Assembly (NCBI GenBank): GCA_964403015.1
Contig: CAYOEJ010000008.1
Location: forward strand, 1-59,891
Reading direction: 5' to 3'
Source: CAYOEJ01 sp964403015
GTDB taxonomy: Bacteria; Actinomycetota; Actinomycetes; Actinomycetales; Actinomycetaceae
Length of the DNA stretch: 59,891 nt
Positions 1 to 8,302 of the stretch are shown here, piece by piece. The translations under genes and the position numbers were made by a program. The notes beneath the pieces were generated by a model that saw only the letters and a program-made list of their open reading frames with translations, ran no database searches and was not told the origin of the DNA. Positions within the stretch are counted from its first letter, which is position 1, and every line of letters begins with the position of its first letter.

Positions 1-1158
1 GGCGGCATTACTCCATTTGTTGTCTTGTTTGTGGTCATGGCGAGCATCTACGCATTCGTCAACGCGAGCGGTTCGATTGCGGACATGGAACCCGTAGCTC
101 AGACAGTCCAGCCAGCGCTGCCGCATTGGCTACTCAGCACGCTCAACTATGTGTGTCTCGCACTCGCTCTTGCGGTCTCCATGGCTCTCGTCATGGGCGG
201 CGATTTAATTAATCTCCGCGTGGCGGGAGTTGCAGGGCTGATCGGCGGCGGCGCATTCGGCATTCTTCTCGTGATTAGCGTCCTTGCACTCTTCTCGCAG
301 ATCGATAACGTCAAGGATGCCCCCATGCCGATGCTGGAGCTCGTCAACTCCATTAACCCCGCCCTCGGTGTGGCTATGGCGATCATCATTTACGGAATGA
401 TTTTCAATACGGCTATCGGCATGTATTACGCCCTAGCTAAGCGCGTATCTGCGTCTCGACCCAAGCTTTTCGTGCCTGCCATGATTGTTTTGACTCTCAT
501 CGGATTTGCGCTTTCTTTCGCCGGCTTCGAAACCCTTGTCTCCTACCTCTACCCCATCATCGGATACGCCGGAATGCTCATTGTTGGCATTCTTGTTTTT
601 GCCTGGATACGCGAACGCGGAAGCATCAAGGAGGAGGAAGCGCGTCGTTTCCGTATCCGAGACCTGCTGCGTAGAAAGTGGGAACGCGGCAAGAAGTTCA
701 CGCCGTCAGACGACGCCAAGCTGCGCAAAGCTCTTAAGGAATCAAACATTGACGATCGGGAGCTCCATCGGGAAATTTCTCGTCGCGTCGTGGCACAGAT
801 TGAGCTCGAAGAGGGCGCGGAGGTTGAGGAGCGCTGGGAGAAGGTTGCCCAGCGCTGGGACGCCGAAGCTGCCGAAGCCGAGGCTCAAGACATCAGTGCG
901 GCAGCCGAATCGGCCCACGCCGACGCCCGAGCGGCTGGTGACGCTGCAATGGCAGCGATGGATGAAGCGGATCGCGCCGAGGTGTGGATCCATGAGGACG
1001 ACTACGAAGCGAAGCTGAGTGCACGAGCTGCCGCCCTTGCGGCGAAAGAGGCCGAGCTCGATGCGCGTGCCGCCGAACTTGATGCTCTTGCACTGAAGCT
1101 CAATGCCGATGCAACCGCATTGGCAGCCCGTATGTCGCGTGACCGTGCGTCCAAGTAA
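1..1158 (+). CDS. YkvI-family membrane protein, 5' end outside window
   Basis: The reading frame is open from base 1, so the N-terminus lies upstream of the window. The visible part has about six hydrophobic segments in the first ~200 residues, including motifs typical of the YkvI group of the APC transporter superfamily (GGGAFGILL, MIFNTAIGMYYALAKRV, SYLYPIIGYAGM). After the last membrane segment comes a long, charged, Ala/Glu-rich tail of about 180 residues, probably cytoplasmic and largely coiled coil. Homologues usually end soon after the last helix, so this tail is an addition. No substrate can be named: YkvI proteins are uncharacterised, related to amino-acid/nucleobase permeases. A convergent nitroreductase follows. 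Family assignment is by recalled motif similarity. Confidence 0.6.
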   Translation, partial: GGITPFVVLFVVMASIYAFVNASGSIADMEPVAQTVQPALPHWLLSTLNYVCLALALAVSMALVMGGDLINLRVAGVAGLIGGGAFGILLVISVLALFSQIDNVKDAPMPMLELVNSINPALGVAMAIIIYGMIFNTAIGMYYALAKRVSASRPKLFVPAMIVLTLIGFALSFAGFETLVSYLYPIIGYAGMLIVGILVFAWIRERGSIKEEEARRFRIRDLLRRKWERGKKFTPSDDAKLRKALKESNIDDRELHREISRRVVAQIELEEGAEVEERWEKVAQRWDAEAAEAEAQDISAAAESAHADARAAGDAAMAAMDEADRAEVWIHEDDYEAKLSARAAALAAKEAELDARAAELDALALKLNADATALAARMSRDRASK

Positions 1159-1237
1159 CCGGGCGCCGATGTGATCGAGCACCCAAATAGGCGTGCACCG
1201 TAGTCACGCTGATTCACTTGCGCCGTGAACGGATCCC

Positions 1238-1984
1238 TCACGCCTTACTGGTAATAAACCCCTGCGCCGCAATAGCCTCAACAATTCTCTCGCGATCAGA
1301 TTCGACCATGAGTCTGCCCGCAAGCTGTGCTGAATAGGGTGCCAGCGTCCGGTCAGGGAACCGCAGATCCACGTAGGACTTAACCTCGGCGTCGTGCTTG
1401 GCGATGTCCGCCGAATTGGCCTCTTCATACCCGTCCACCATGACGCGCACGGAGCTGGCCAAGCGCGGTTTGAGCGCGGGTTCCTGAGCGGGATATCCCA
1501 AGGTCAGGCCGACCACCGGGAATGTGAGGTGTGGCAGTTCGAGTAGCTCAATAACGCCTTGCGGATTGTTCAGAACATTACCGAGATAGTTACAGCCAAG
1601 GCCAAGTGATTCAGCGGCGACAACCACGTTCTGTGCCATGAGGCAGGCGTCCGTGAAGCCCTCCGTGAATACATCCATCGTGCCAGCACGAGCCGGATCG
1701 TGGCCTTGAGCGTCAAGAATGCGACTGGCGCGATAGGCGTCCACGATAAAGATCATGTACTCCGGCGCCCTCGCAACATACTCTTGCTTTCCGAGTTCTG
1801 CTAGGCGACTGCGTTTAGATTGATCCTTGACTCTCACAATCGAGGCGTTTTGAAAACCACGGGAGGTCGCCGTGCGCATAGCGACCTCGAAGAGGGTCTC
1901 CATGATGTCGTCCGGAACAGGATCGTTTGTAAATTCGCGGATGGTGCGGTGGGCAAGCTGAGTGCGGATCGTTTCATTCACCAT
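1238..1984 (-). CDS. Nitroreductase-family NAD(P)H oxidoreductase
   Basis: 248 residues with the NfsA/FRP-type architecture: an N-terminal R-T-I-R-x-F motif (residues about 13-18) that binds FMN phosphate, a central DACLMAQNVVVAAESLGLG segment at the dimer/flavin interface, and LGNVLNNPQ plus FPVVGLTLGYP typical of the group. These FMN enzymes reduce nitroaromatics, quinones or flavins in the cytoplasm; the physiological substrate cannot be told from sequence. It lies just downstream of argG in the same direction but is separated from it by a strong hairpin, so it is probably transcribed on its own. It occupies the place where argH commonly follows argG. Confidence 0.85.
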   Translation of the reverse strand: MVNETIRTQLAHRTIREFTNDPVPDDIMETLFEVAMRTATSRGFQNASIVRVKDQSKRSRLAELGKQEYVARAPEYMIFIVDAYRASRILDAQGHDPARAGTMDVFTEGFTDACLMAQNVVVAAESLGLGCNYLGNVLNNPQGVIELLELPHLTFPVVGLTLGYPAQEPALKPRLASSVRVMVDGYEEANSADIAKHDAEVKSYVDLRFPDRTLAPYSAQLAGRLMVESDRERIVEAIAAQGFITSKA

Positions 1985-2001
1985 GACATCTTCGCATAGG
2001 T

Positions 2002-2029
2002 GAGGGGCACGACGGCGGTCGTGCCCCTC
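2002..2029 (-). terminator. Hairpin between argG and the nitroreductase
   Basis: A perfect 12-bp inverted repeat (GAGGGGCACGAC / GTCGTGCCCCTC) with a 4-nt loop lies between the argG stop and the nitroreductase start. There is no U-tract after either arm, so it may be a terminator-like or mRNA-stabilising hairpin at the end of the arginine operon rather than a classical intrinsic terminator. Confidence 0.55.
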
Positions 2030-2091
2030 TGCGTGACTACCCTACGCAGATACCTGGTAGTCGTTTGCCCCTAGGAAGCTAGAGTCTTCCT

Positions 2092-3327
2092 CTAGCTCAG
2101 ATTGAGCTTTGGCATAGCCTCGCCCTTGCCAAACTTGACGTCACGTGCGGCTGCGAGCTGGGACGTCAAACCGGTGATTTCGATGAATCCCTTTGCGTGT
2201 GACTGGTCGAAGGAGTCACCGGCGTCGTAGGTAGCAAGATTGAAATCGTAGAGCGAAGTTTCGGAGCGGCGTCCGGTCACAACCGCGCGACCGCCGTGAA
2301 GCGTCATCCGAATATCACCGGACACGTATTCTTGGGTATCACGGACGAAAGCATCGAGTGAACGCTTGAGCGGCGAGAACCACTGACCCTCGTAGACGAG
2401 TTCACTCCAGCGAAGTGCAACGCGCTGCTTGAAACGTGCCTGTTCGCGGTCAATTGTGATCCGCTCAAGTTCCTTGTGGGCTTCGATCAAGGTCATGGCT
2501 CCAGGCGCCTCGTAGATTTCGCGAGACTTGATTCCAACCATGCGATCCTCAACGATGTCGATTCGTCCGATGCCCTGTGCACCGGCGCGACGGTTCAGCT
2601 CTTGAATGGCCTGAAGCGGTGTGACCGCGGTTCCATCGACGGCCACCGGAATACCCTTTTCGAAGGTAATAATGACTTCGTCTGGCAGCGGTGGGTACGT
2701 TGGATCATCCGTGTAGGAGTAGACGTCCTTCGTGGGCGCATTCCACAGATCCTCGAGGAAGCCGGTCTCAATGGCACGTCCCCACACGTTCTGGTCGATC
2801 GAGAATGGGTTGTGGTGCGTCGTCTCGATAGGAAGGTTGTGCTTGTTGGCGTAACCGATCGCGAACTCGCGGGTCAGAGCCAGGTCACGCACTGGTGAAA
2901 GGCACTTCAGATCTGGCGCGAGTGATGTAATGCCGTTCTCGAAGCGAACCTGATCGTTACCCTTGCCGGTACAGCCGTGGCCTACTACTGTCGCATCGAA
3001 CTGGCGCGCAGCAGTCACGAGGTGTTTGACGATGAGCGGGCGGGATAGAGCTGACACCAATGGGTAGGCGTCCATGTAGAGCCCGTTCGCCTGCAGATCT
3101 GGCATGCAGTAGTCTTCTGCGAATTCGTCCTTCGCGTCGGCTACGTAGGCCTCAACCGCGCCACAGTCGAGGGCCCGTTGGCGAATGACCTCGAGGTCCT
3201 CTCCACCCTGACCGACATCCACGGCCACCGTGATAACCTCCGCACCGGTCTGCTCACCGATCCAGCCAATTGCGACCGACGTATCTAGGCCGCCTGAATA
3301 GGCGAGAACTACGCGTTCCTTCGACAT
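2092..3327 (-). CDS. argG: Argininosuccinate synthase
   Basis: 411 residues, normal length for the family. Joins citrulline and aspartate with ATP to give argininosuccinate, the penultimate step of arginine synthesis. The N-terminal ATP pyrophosphatase P-loop AYSGGLDTS is at residues 9-17, and the conserved GHGCTGKGNDQVRFE segment lies near residue 117. The start has a good ribosome site (AAAGGAG) 65 bp after argR, so it can be translated independently, but it is last in the argCJBDRG series. argH, which usually follows and completes the pathway, is not here. Confidence 0.97.
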   Translation of the reverse strand: MSKERVVLAYSGGLDTSVAIGWIGEQTGAEVITVAVDVGQGGEDLEVIRQRALDCGAVEAYVADAKDEFAEDYCMPDLQANGLYMDAYPLVSALSRPLIVKHLVTAARQFDATVVGHGCTGKGNDQVRFENGITSLAPDLKCLSPVRDLALTREFAIGYANKHNLPIETTHHNPFSIDQNVWGRAIETGFLEDLWNAPTKDVYSYTDDPTYPPLPDEVIITFEKGIPVAVDGTAVTPLQAIQELNRRAGAQGIGRIDIVEDRMVGIKSREIYEAPGAMTLIEAHKELERITIDREQARFKQRVALRWSELVYEGQWFSPLKRSLDAFVRDTQEYVSGDIRMTLHGGRAVVTGRRSETSLYDFNLATYDAGDSFDQSHAKGFIEITGLTSQLAAARDVKFGKGEAMPKLNLS

Positions 3328-3392
3328 CCTGTTTCTCCTTTAATTTTCCGTTATCTGCCCGAAGGCACGTCTTTGTCACCCGAAGGTGGTAC

Positions 3393-3887
3393 CTACTTTG
3401 GCCCGTGGGCAAGTTTCATCAGTTCGTCCTTGAGCCCTTGGGCGTACTCATCAGACTGGGTTATCACCAAAACGGTGTCGTCACCCGCAATACAGCCCAG
3501 CACTCCATCTAGCACAGCCCGATCGATCGACGACGCCAGTAACTGAGCGGCCCCCGGCGGTGTGCGCAAAACGATTTGGTTGTTGGCTGCTTGAGCACTT
3601 ACCAAAACTTCCCGGGCCCACCGCCGCAATTGCGCACGCACCCCGTTGTCTGCTTCCGAAAGGTCATTTACACCGGGAATTCGATACACGCGTTGACCCG
3701 AGGCGTTATGTTCCTTGAATGCCCGGAGCTCCTCAAGATCTCGCGACAAGGTTGCTTGCGTGACCACGATTCCCTCTTGAGACAGCAGTTCACGGAGCTC
3801 ACTTTGCGAGGTCACATTGCCGGCGTCGATGATCGAGACGATCTGAGCTTGGCGGGCGACCCGAGTGGTCGGAATGTTAGGACTCAC
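3393..3887 (-). CDS. argR: Arginine repressor ArgR
   Basis: 164 residues. The N-terminal winged helix (SQSELRELLSQEGIVVTQATLSRDLEEL, residues about 28-55) binds ARG boxes; the C-terminal domain contains the hexamerisation and arginine-binding GCIAGDDTVLVI motif. Starts with GTG overlapping the argD stop by 4 bp, so it is translationally coupled. It represses the operon it belongs to; the likely operator is the palindrome at the argC start. Confidence 0.95.
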   Translation of the reverse strand: MSPNIPTTRVARQAQIVSIIDAGNVTSQSELRELLSQEGIVVTQATLSRDLEELRAFKEHNASGQRVYRIPGVNDLSEADNGVRAQLRRWAREVLVSAQAANNQIVLRTPPGAAQLLASSIDRAVLDGVLGCIAGDDTVLVITQSDEYAQGLKDELMKLAHGPK

Positions 3888-5035
3888 GAGTTCTCCTTGT
3901 AACTGGCCATGAGTGTGATGAAGAGCTCGAGGTCATCGCGCGTAATGATAAGAGGCGGCGCGATTCGCAACGTCGTGGGGTTGGGAGCGTTCACGATCAC
4001 GCCGTCCTCCCGCAAACGTTGCGTCATCGCGCGCGCGTCGTCGACGTCGATACCAAGAAGCAAACCTTCTCCGCGAACGTCATAACCGAGCTCAGTAAGT
4101 TGGTTCTTCAGCCAAGCTCCGGTCTCAAGGACGTGCGGCAACAACGGCCGCACTTGGTCGATGACGGTAAGTGCAGCGGTCGCTGCAAGCGGGTTTCCAC
4201 CAAAGGTGGATCCGTGGTGTCCGGGGCCAAGAATGCGCGATGACCTTTGCGTGGCGATAGTCACGCCAATCGGCACTCCCCCGCCCAAGCCTTTGGCGAG
4301 TGTGATCACATCTGCTTTAACATCCTTGGAGTGCGCGAACCAACGTCCTGTGCGACCCGCTCCTGTCTGAACCTCGTCCACAACCATCAAGGCGTTGAAT
4401 CGGCTACTGAGATCGCGTGCTCGTACGAGGACGTCAGCGGGAATCGGTACCACGCCGGCCTCACCCTGAATCGCTTCCACAAAAATCGCGGCCACGTCCT
4501 CGGAGAAGGCTTCGTCCAAAGCCTCACGTGTAGGTTCGACGAAGGTGACGTTTCCGGGCAGCGGTTCAAAGGGCGCACGGATTGACTCTTTGTGCGTCAA
4601 CGACAGCGATCCCAGAGTTCTTCCGTGGAAGCCGTTCGTAAAGGCAAGGATGCGTCCGCCGGGTTTGTGAAGGCGGGCAATCTTTATCGCAGTCTCGTTC
4701 GCTTCCGTTCCCGAATTAGAGAAGAAGAACCGGGCGGACGAACCCACGTAGCCTTCCTCATTGAGACAATCCTGCAGAGCCTCCGCCAGTGCGACCTGAG
4801 GTTCGGTAGCGAAGAAGTTCGATACGTGTAGGAAACGTTGGGCCTGTTCCGAAATGGCCTTAACAAGCACAGGATGATTGTGTCCAAGCGTGTTCACCGC
4901 GATCCCGGCAAGCAGATCCAAATACTCCCGGCCATCAAGATCCCATACCTTGACACCGTCCCCATGGGAAAGGCTGAGCTGAGGGTTGCCAAAGGTGTTC
5001 ATCATTGTCTGGTCGTAGCGCAGTTCGAGGCTCAT
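3884..5035 (-). CDS. argD: Acetylornithine aminotransferase
   Basis: 383 residues, class-III PLP aminotransferase. Converts N-acetylglutamate semialdehyde to N-acetylornithine with glutamate as amino donor; some ArgD enzymes also act in lysine synthesis. Visible motifs: SGTEANETAIKIAR (PLP phosphate region), FHGRTLGSLSLT, VDEVQTGAGRTG and the PLP lysine in ITLAKGLGGGVPIG. Start overlaps the argB stop by 4 bp (ATGA). argF, often placed between argD and argR, is absent. Confidence 0.96.
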   Translation of the reverse strand: MSLELRYDQTMMNTFGNPQLSLSHGDGVKVWDLDGREYLDLLAGIAVNTLGHNHPVLVKAISEQAQRFLHVSNFFATEPQVALAEALQDCLNEEGYVGSSARFFFSNSGTEANETAIKIARLHKPGGRILAFTNGFHGRTLGSLSLTHKESIRAPFEPLPGNVTFVEPTREALDEAFSEDVAAIFVEAIQGEAGVVPIPADVLVRARDLSSRFNALMVVDEVQTGAGRTGRWFAHSKDVKADVITLAKGLGGGVPIGVTIATQRSSRILGPGHHGSTFGGNPLAATAALTVIDQVRPLLPHVLETGAWLKNQLTELGYDVRGEGLLLGIDVDDARAMTQRLREDGVIVNAPNPTTLRIAPPLIITRDDLELFITLMASYKENS

Positions 5036-5949
5036 CGCGCTTCCTCCAATCGCTTCGCACCGCGGAAGATCAACGTTCCGATTCCCGCATTTGTAAATAC
5101 TTCAAGCAGCATGGAGTGAGCCATGCGTCCATCGATGATATGGGCTCGAGGTACACCCGCATTAACCGCAGCCAAGGCAGATTCCATCTTCGGCCTCATT
5201 CCAGAATCAAGTCTTGATAGCAGCTCGGAAGCATCGTCAGGATGTATTTCCGATACGAGCGAGTCCTTGTTCGGCCAATTGAGGTAAAGACCCTCGACAT
5301 CGGTGAGCATCACTAACTTTGATGCTCTCAACGCTGTAGCAAGGGCAGCCGCAGCCGTATCGGCATTGACGTTCAAGACATCGGTCGGCGAATCGGCGTC
5401 CGTCGCAATGGTCGAAATGACCGGCACGCGGCCAGCGTCTAGGAGATCGTCAACGGCAGATGTGTTGACCGAGACGATATCTCCTACATGCCCAATGTCG
5501 ATGGATTCACCGTCCACCTCAACGTTCCGTCTCTTCGCGAGAAGCAGGCCGGCGTCCTCACCCGATAGGCCGACAGCATGAGGCCCGTTGGCGTTGAGAA
5601 TAGAGACAAGCTCGCGTTGAACTTGCCCGGTCAGCACCATTCGGACCACGTCCATCGTGTCGCGATCCGTTACGCGCAGGCCCGATCGAAATTCCGAGGC
5701 GATCCCCACTCGTTGCAGCATGGAATTAATTTGCGGGCCACCGCCATGGACAACCACGGGTTTGAGGCCAACGTGGTGCATGAAGATGATGTCGCTGGCA
5801 AATGCCGCTTTAAGTTGCTCGTTGACCATGGCGTTTCCGCCGTACTTAACAACGATCTTTTGACCGGCAAACTCGCGAATCCATGGCAGCGCCTCGATGA
5901 GAATCTCTGCCTTTTCCTGTGCCTCTTGGAGGCGGTTCACAATGCTCAT
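5032..5949 (-). CDS. argB: Acetylglutamate kinase
   Basis: Amino-acid kinase family, 305 residues from the chosen start. Phosphorylates N-acetylglutamate with ATP. Motifs: KIVVKYGGNAM (N-terminal Lys/Gly phosphate loop), VVVHGGGPQIN, and a C-terminal GMRPKMESALAAVNAGV segment. A further 18 in-frame codons exist upstream, but the ATG at 5949 forms a 4-bp ATGA overlap with the argJ stop, as at other junctions in this operon, and matches the usual N-terminus (MSIVNRLQEAQEKAEILIEA), so it is preferred. Confidence 0.96.
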   Translation of the reverse strand: MSIVNRLQEAQEKAEILIEALPWIREFAGQKIVVKYGGNAMVNEQLKAAFASDIIFMHHVGLKPVVVHGGGPQINSMLQRVGIASEFRSGLRVTDRDTMDVVRMVLTGQVQRELVSILNANGPHAVGLSGEDAGLLLAKRRNVEVDGESIDIGHVGDIVSVNTSAVDDLLDAGRVPVISTIATDADSPTDVLNVNADTAAAALATALRASKLVMLTDVEGLYLNWPNKDSLVSEIHPDDASELLSRLDSGMRPKMESALAAVNAGVPRAHIIDGRMAHSMLLEVFTNAGIGTLIFRGAKRLEEAR

Positions 5950-7103
5950 GATGAATACGCCGAGTTCTCGTGAACGTAATCGTGAGTGAGATCGTTCGTC
6001 CACAGTTCCACGCTCTCATCGCCGGCATGGAGATCGATCTCAATGACGACCTCGCGTTCTGCAGCGAGATCTACCAAACTCCGGTCATCACCAACTCCAC
6101 CCGCCCGGCACACGTGAACGCCGTTAAACCAGACGTCGAGCTTCTCAGCTTCGAACGGAGCAACGTTCTCGGGCACCGTGCCAACCTGGGCGATAACTCG
6201 ACCCCAATTGGGGTCGTTCCCGAAAATTGCTGCCTTGAGCAGATTCGAACGAGACACTGCGCGGGCCACCGCCAGCGCAGCATCCGTGGAACTGGCCCCA
6301 ACCACCCTGATGAGGATGTCGTGCGATGCCCCTTCGGCGTCGGCGATAAGTTGTCGCGCAAGGGACTTGGTGACCTCACCAAGCGCGCTCGCGAAGTGCT
6401 CGGGATCGGGGACGACGCCGGAGGCCCCGGATGCGAGCAGAACCACGGTGTCGTTCGTAGACATAGCGCCGTCCGAATCGATGCGATGGAACGACTGCTC
6501 GACGGCAGCTTCAAGATAGCTTTGAGCGTCCTCGCCAAGCGAAGCGTCCGTGGTGATCACCACCAGCATCGTTGCCATGGCAGGGGCGAGCATTCCGGCG
6601 CCCTTCCCCATGCCCCCAACCGTGAAGCCGTTGCGGGACACCGCGGCGAGTTTAGTTCGGGTATCGGTGGTCAAGATCGCGTGGGCTGCCGCTTCTCCAC
6701 CGTCCACAGACAATGATGTCGCCGCTTCCCGCACACCCCTGAGAAGTTGGTCTATGGGGAGCAACTCCCCGATTAAACCGGTCGAACACACTGCAACATC
6801 CTTGGACTCACAGCCGATTTCACGAGCCACGTGGGTGGCGGTTTCCTTCGACTGCTCGTATCCCGCCGGTCCGGTTGCTGCATTCGCCCCGCCGGAATTA
6901 AGTACGACCGCCTTGAATGTGCCATCAAACGCTTCGCGGGTCCACTTAACCGGAGCGGCAAAAACTCGATTCGAGGTAGTCACCAAGCCCGCCGAGTATT
7001 CTGGGCCAGTGTTGACGACCAGCGCAACATCCATGCCGCCCGAGGCTTTTAATCCAGCGGCCACACCACTCGCAACAAATCCCTTTGCCTTGGTAACACT
7101 CAC
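5946..7103 (-). CDS. argJ: Bifunctional ornithine acetyltransferase / N-acetylglutamate synthase
   Basis: 385 residues. Transfers acetyl from N-acetylornithine to glutamate, closing the acetyl cycle; bifunctional forms also acetylate glutamate from acetyl-CoA. The precursor cleaves itself at the conserved motif KGAGMLAPAMATML, where Thr178 becomes the N-terminal nucleophile of the beta subunit. With argJ present no separate argE is needed. Start overlaps the argC stop by 4 bp. Confidence 0.96.
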   Translation of the reverse strand: MSVTKAKGFVASGVAAGLKASGGMDVALVVNTGPEYSAGLVTTSNRVFAAPVKWTREAFDGTFKAVVLNSGGANAATGPAGYEQSKETATHVAREIGCESKDVAVCSTGLIGELLPIDQLLRGVREAATSLSVDGGEAAAHAILTTDTRTKLAAVSRNGFTVGGMGKGAGMLAPAMATMLVVITTDASLGEDAQSYLEAAVEQSFHRIDSDGAMSTNDTVVLLASGASGVVPDPEHFASALGEVTKSLARQLIADAEGASHDILIRVVGASSTDAALAVARAVSRSNLLKAAIFGNDPNWGRVIAQVGTVPENVAPFEAEKLDVWFNGVHVCRAGGVGDDRSLVDLAAEREVVIEIDLHAGDESVELWTNDLTHDYVHENSAYSS

Positions 7104-8146
7104 GGCGCTACTCCAATCGTCTGAAGTCCCATGGTCTCGGGTAATCCGAGTGCCACATTGAGGGACTGAATCGCCGCGCCAGCCGTGCCTTTAACTAGGT
7201 TATCGAGGGCACAGATTGCCGTGATGTGCTCACCATCCCTGTCGAGTTCGGCATGGATGAGGGCGGTGTTGGCCCCGACGACGGATGCGGTTGTTGGCCA
7301 TTGCTCTGACCAGCGCACGAAAGGCTCGTCGCGCAGCGCAGATTGATAGGCGTCTGTCACTTGCTCGGCCGTAATAGACCCCGCTACGGGAATTGCCACT
7401 GTCGCAAGAATGCCACGGCTCATAGGAACGAGAACGGGAGTAAATGACAGCGTTTGCGTTATCCCACCGGCAGCTCGCAGGTTCTGCGCAATCTCCGGGA
7501 TGTGGCGGTGCGTGCCGCCAACAGAATACGGCGCAGCGCTACCGAGAGCTTCAGAGGCTAGGAGGTGTGTCCTTGCTGCTTTTCCCGCTCCGGAGTATCC
7601 GACCGCGAGTACGCAAACTAACCCGGTTCCGTCACTGAGTCCAGCAGCAATCGCAGGTTGCACGGCAAACGTCACCGCGGACGCATTGCAGCCTGGCGCT
7701 GCGATTCGTGTGGTGTCGCTCAGACGCGCACGTTGAGTACGACCAGATTGGCGTTGTAGTTCTGGCATTCCATAGGTCCATGGCTCCGCAGGCGACGAAC
7801 CGTAGAAGGCTTCCCACGCTGCTCCATCCTCTAGGCGATGATCCGCTCCGAGATCCACGATCCTTACATCCGGGTTGAGATCCAAGACCTCGGATGTCAC
7901 CTTCGCACTAGCCCCGTGCGGAAGCCCAAGGACGACGACGTCGTGCTCAGCCAAACGCTCCGCCGACATCGGAGATAGCTCCGTTTCCGCTAACGGAATG
8001 AGATGTGGTTGATACGCGCCAAGGACACCGGTTGACGAGTGAGCACACAGGCTTCCTACCTCAAGTTCCGGATGTGTAAGAAGCAGGCGAAGAACCTCTC
8101 CGCCCGCATATCCGGTAGCGCCCGCGACGCCAACACTCTTGGTCAT
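7100..8146 (-). CDS. argC: N-acetyl-gamma-glutamyl-phosphate reductase
   Basis: 348 residues from the chosen ATG. NADPH-dependent reduction of N-acetylglutamyl phosphate to the semialdehyde. The N-terminus carries the Rossmann motif VAGATGYAGGEVLRLL, and the catalytic Cys is in IAAPGCNAS. The frame extends 15 codons upstream, but MTKSVGVAGATGYAGG fits the family N-terminus. No Shine-Dalgarno precedes this ATG; instead a TATAGT box ends 7 nt before it, suggesting a leaderless mRNA. First gene of the arginine operon. Confidence 0.95.
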   Translation of the reverse strand: MTKSVGVAGATGYAGGEVLRLLLTHPELEVGSLCAHSSTGVLGAYQPHLIPLAETELSPMSAERLAEHDVVVLGLPHGASAKVTSEVLDLNPDVRIVDLGADHRLEDGAAWEAFYGSSPAEPWTYGMPELQRQSGRTQRARLSDTTRIAAPGCNASAVTFAVQPAIAAGLSDGTGLVCVLAVGYSGAGKAARTHLLASEALGSAAPYSVGGTHRHIPEIAQNLRAAGGITQTLSFTPVLVPMSRGILATVAIPVAGSITAEQVTDAYQSALRDEPFVRWSEQWPTTASVVGANTALIHAELDRDGEHITAICALDNLVKGTAGAAIQSLNVALGLPETMGLQTIGVAP

Positions 8147-8161
8147 ATGTATAACTATACA
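8147..8161 (-). promoter_or_regulatory. ArgR box overlapping the -10 of a leaderless argC promoter
   Basis: At 8148-8161 the palindrome TGTATA-AC-TATACA has two perfect 6-bp arms, of the size and AT-rich character of ARG boxes. On the minus strand the same bases contain TATAGT (8154-8159), a good -10 hexamer placed 7 nt before the argC ATG. ArgR bound here would occlude the promoter directly. No convincing -35 is seen. Confidence 0.7.
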
Positions 8162-8213
8162 GGCGCGTGTATGGCGCGCAGAAACTGACACATAGTGAGC
8201 CTGCCCATACCCA

Positions 8214-8229
8214 CCACGTTGCTACGTGG
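8214..8229. other. Dyad CCACGT-TGCT-ACGTGG in the argC-SDR interval
   Basis: Perfect 6-bp arms with a 4-nt loop between the SDR stop and the argC start. It could be the transcription end signal of the SDR gene (no U-tract) or an operator. The function is not clear. Confidence 0.3.
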
Positions 8230-8302
8230 GCGCCAAAGGACATGCGACCGAAGTCATCTGGCGCCGTAGGCTGCGAGTGCGAGCCCTAGAAGTGGCGTGA
8301 GC

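Noticed and set aside
2078..2098. AGCTAGAG/CTCTAGCT hairpin at the argG stop
   Set aside because: Stem of 8 bp that overlaps the stop codon with no U-tract; the nearby 12-bp hairpin is the better end signal.
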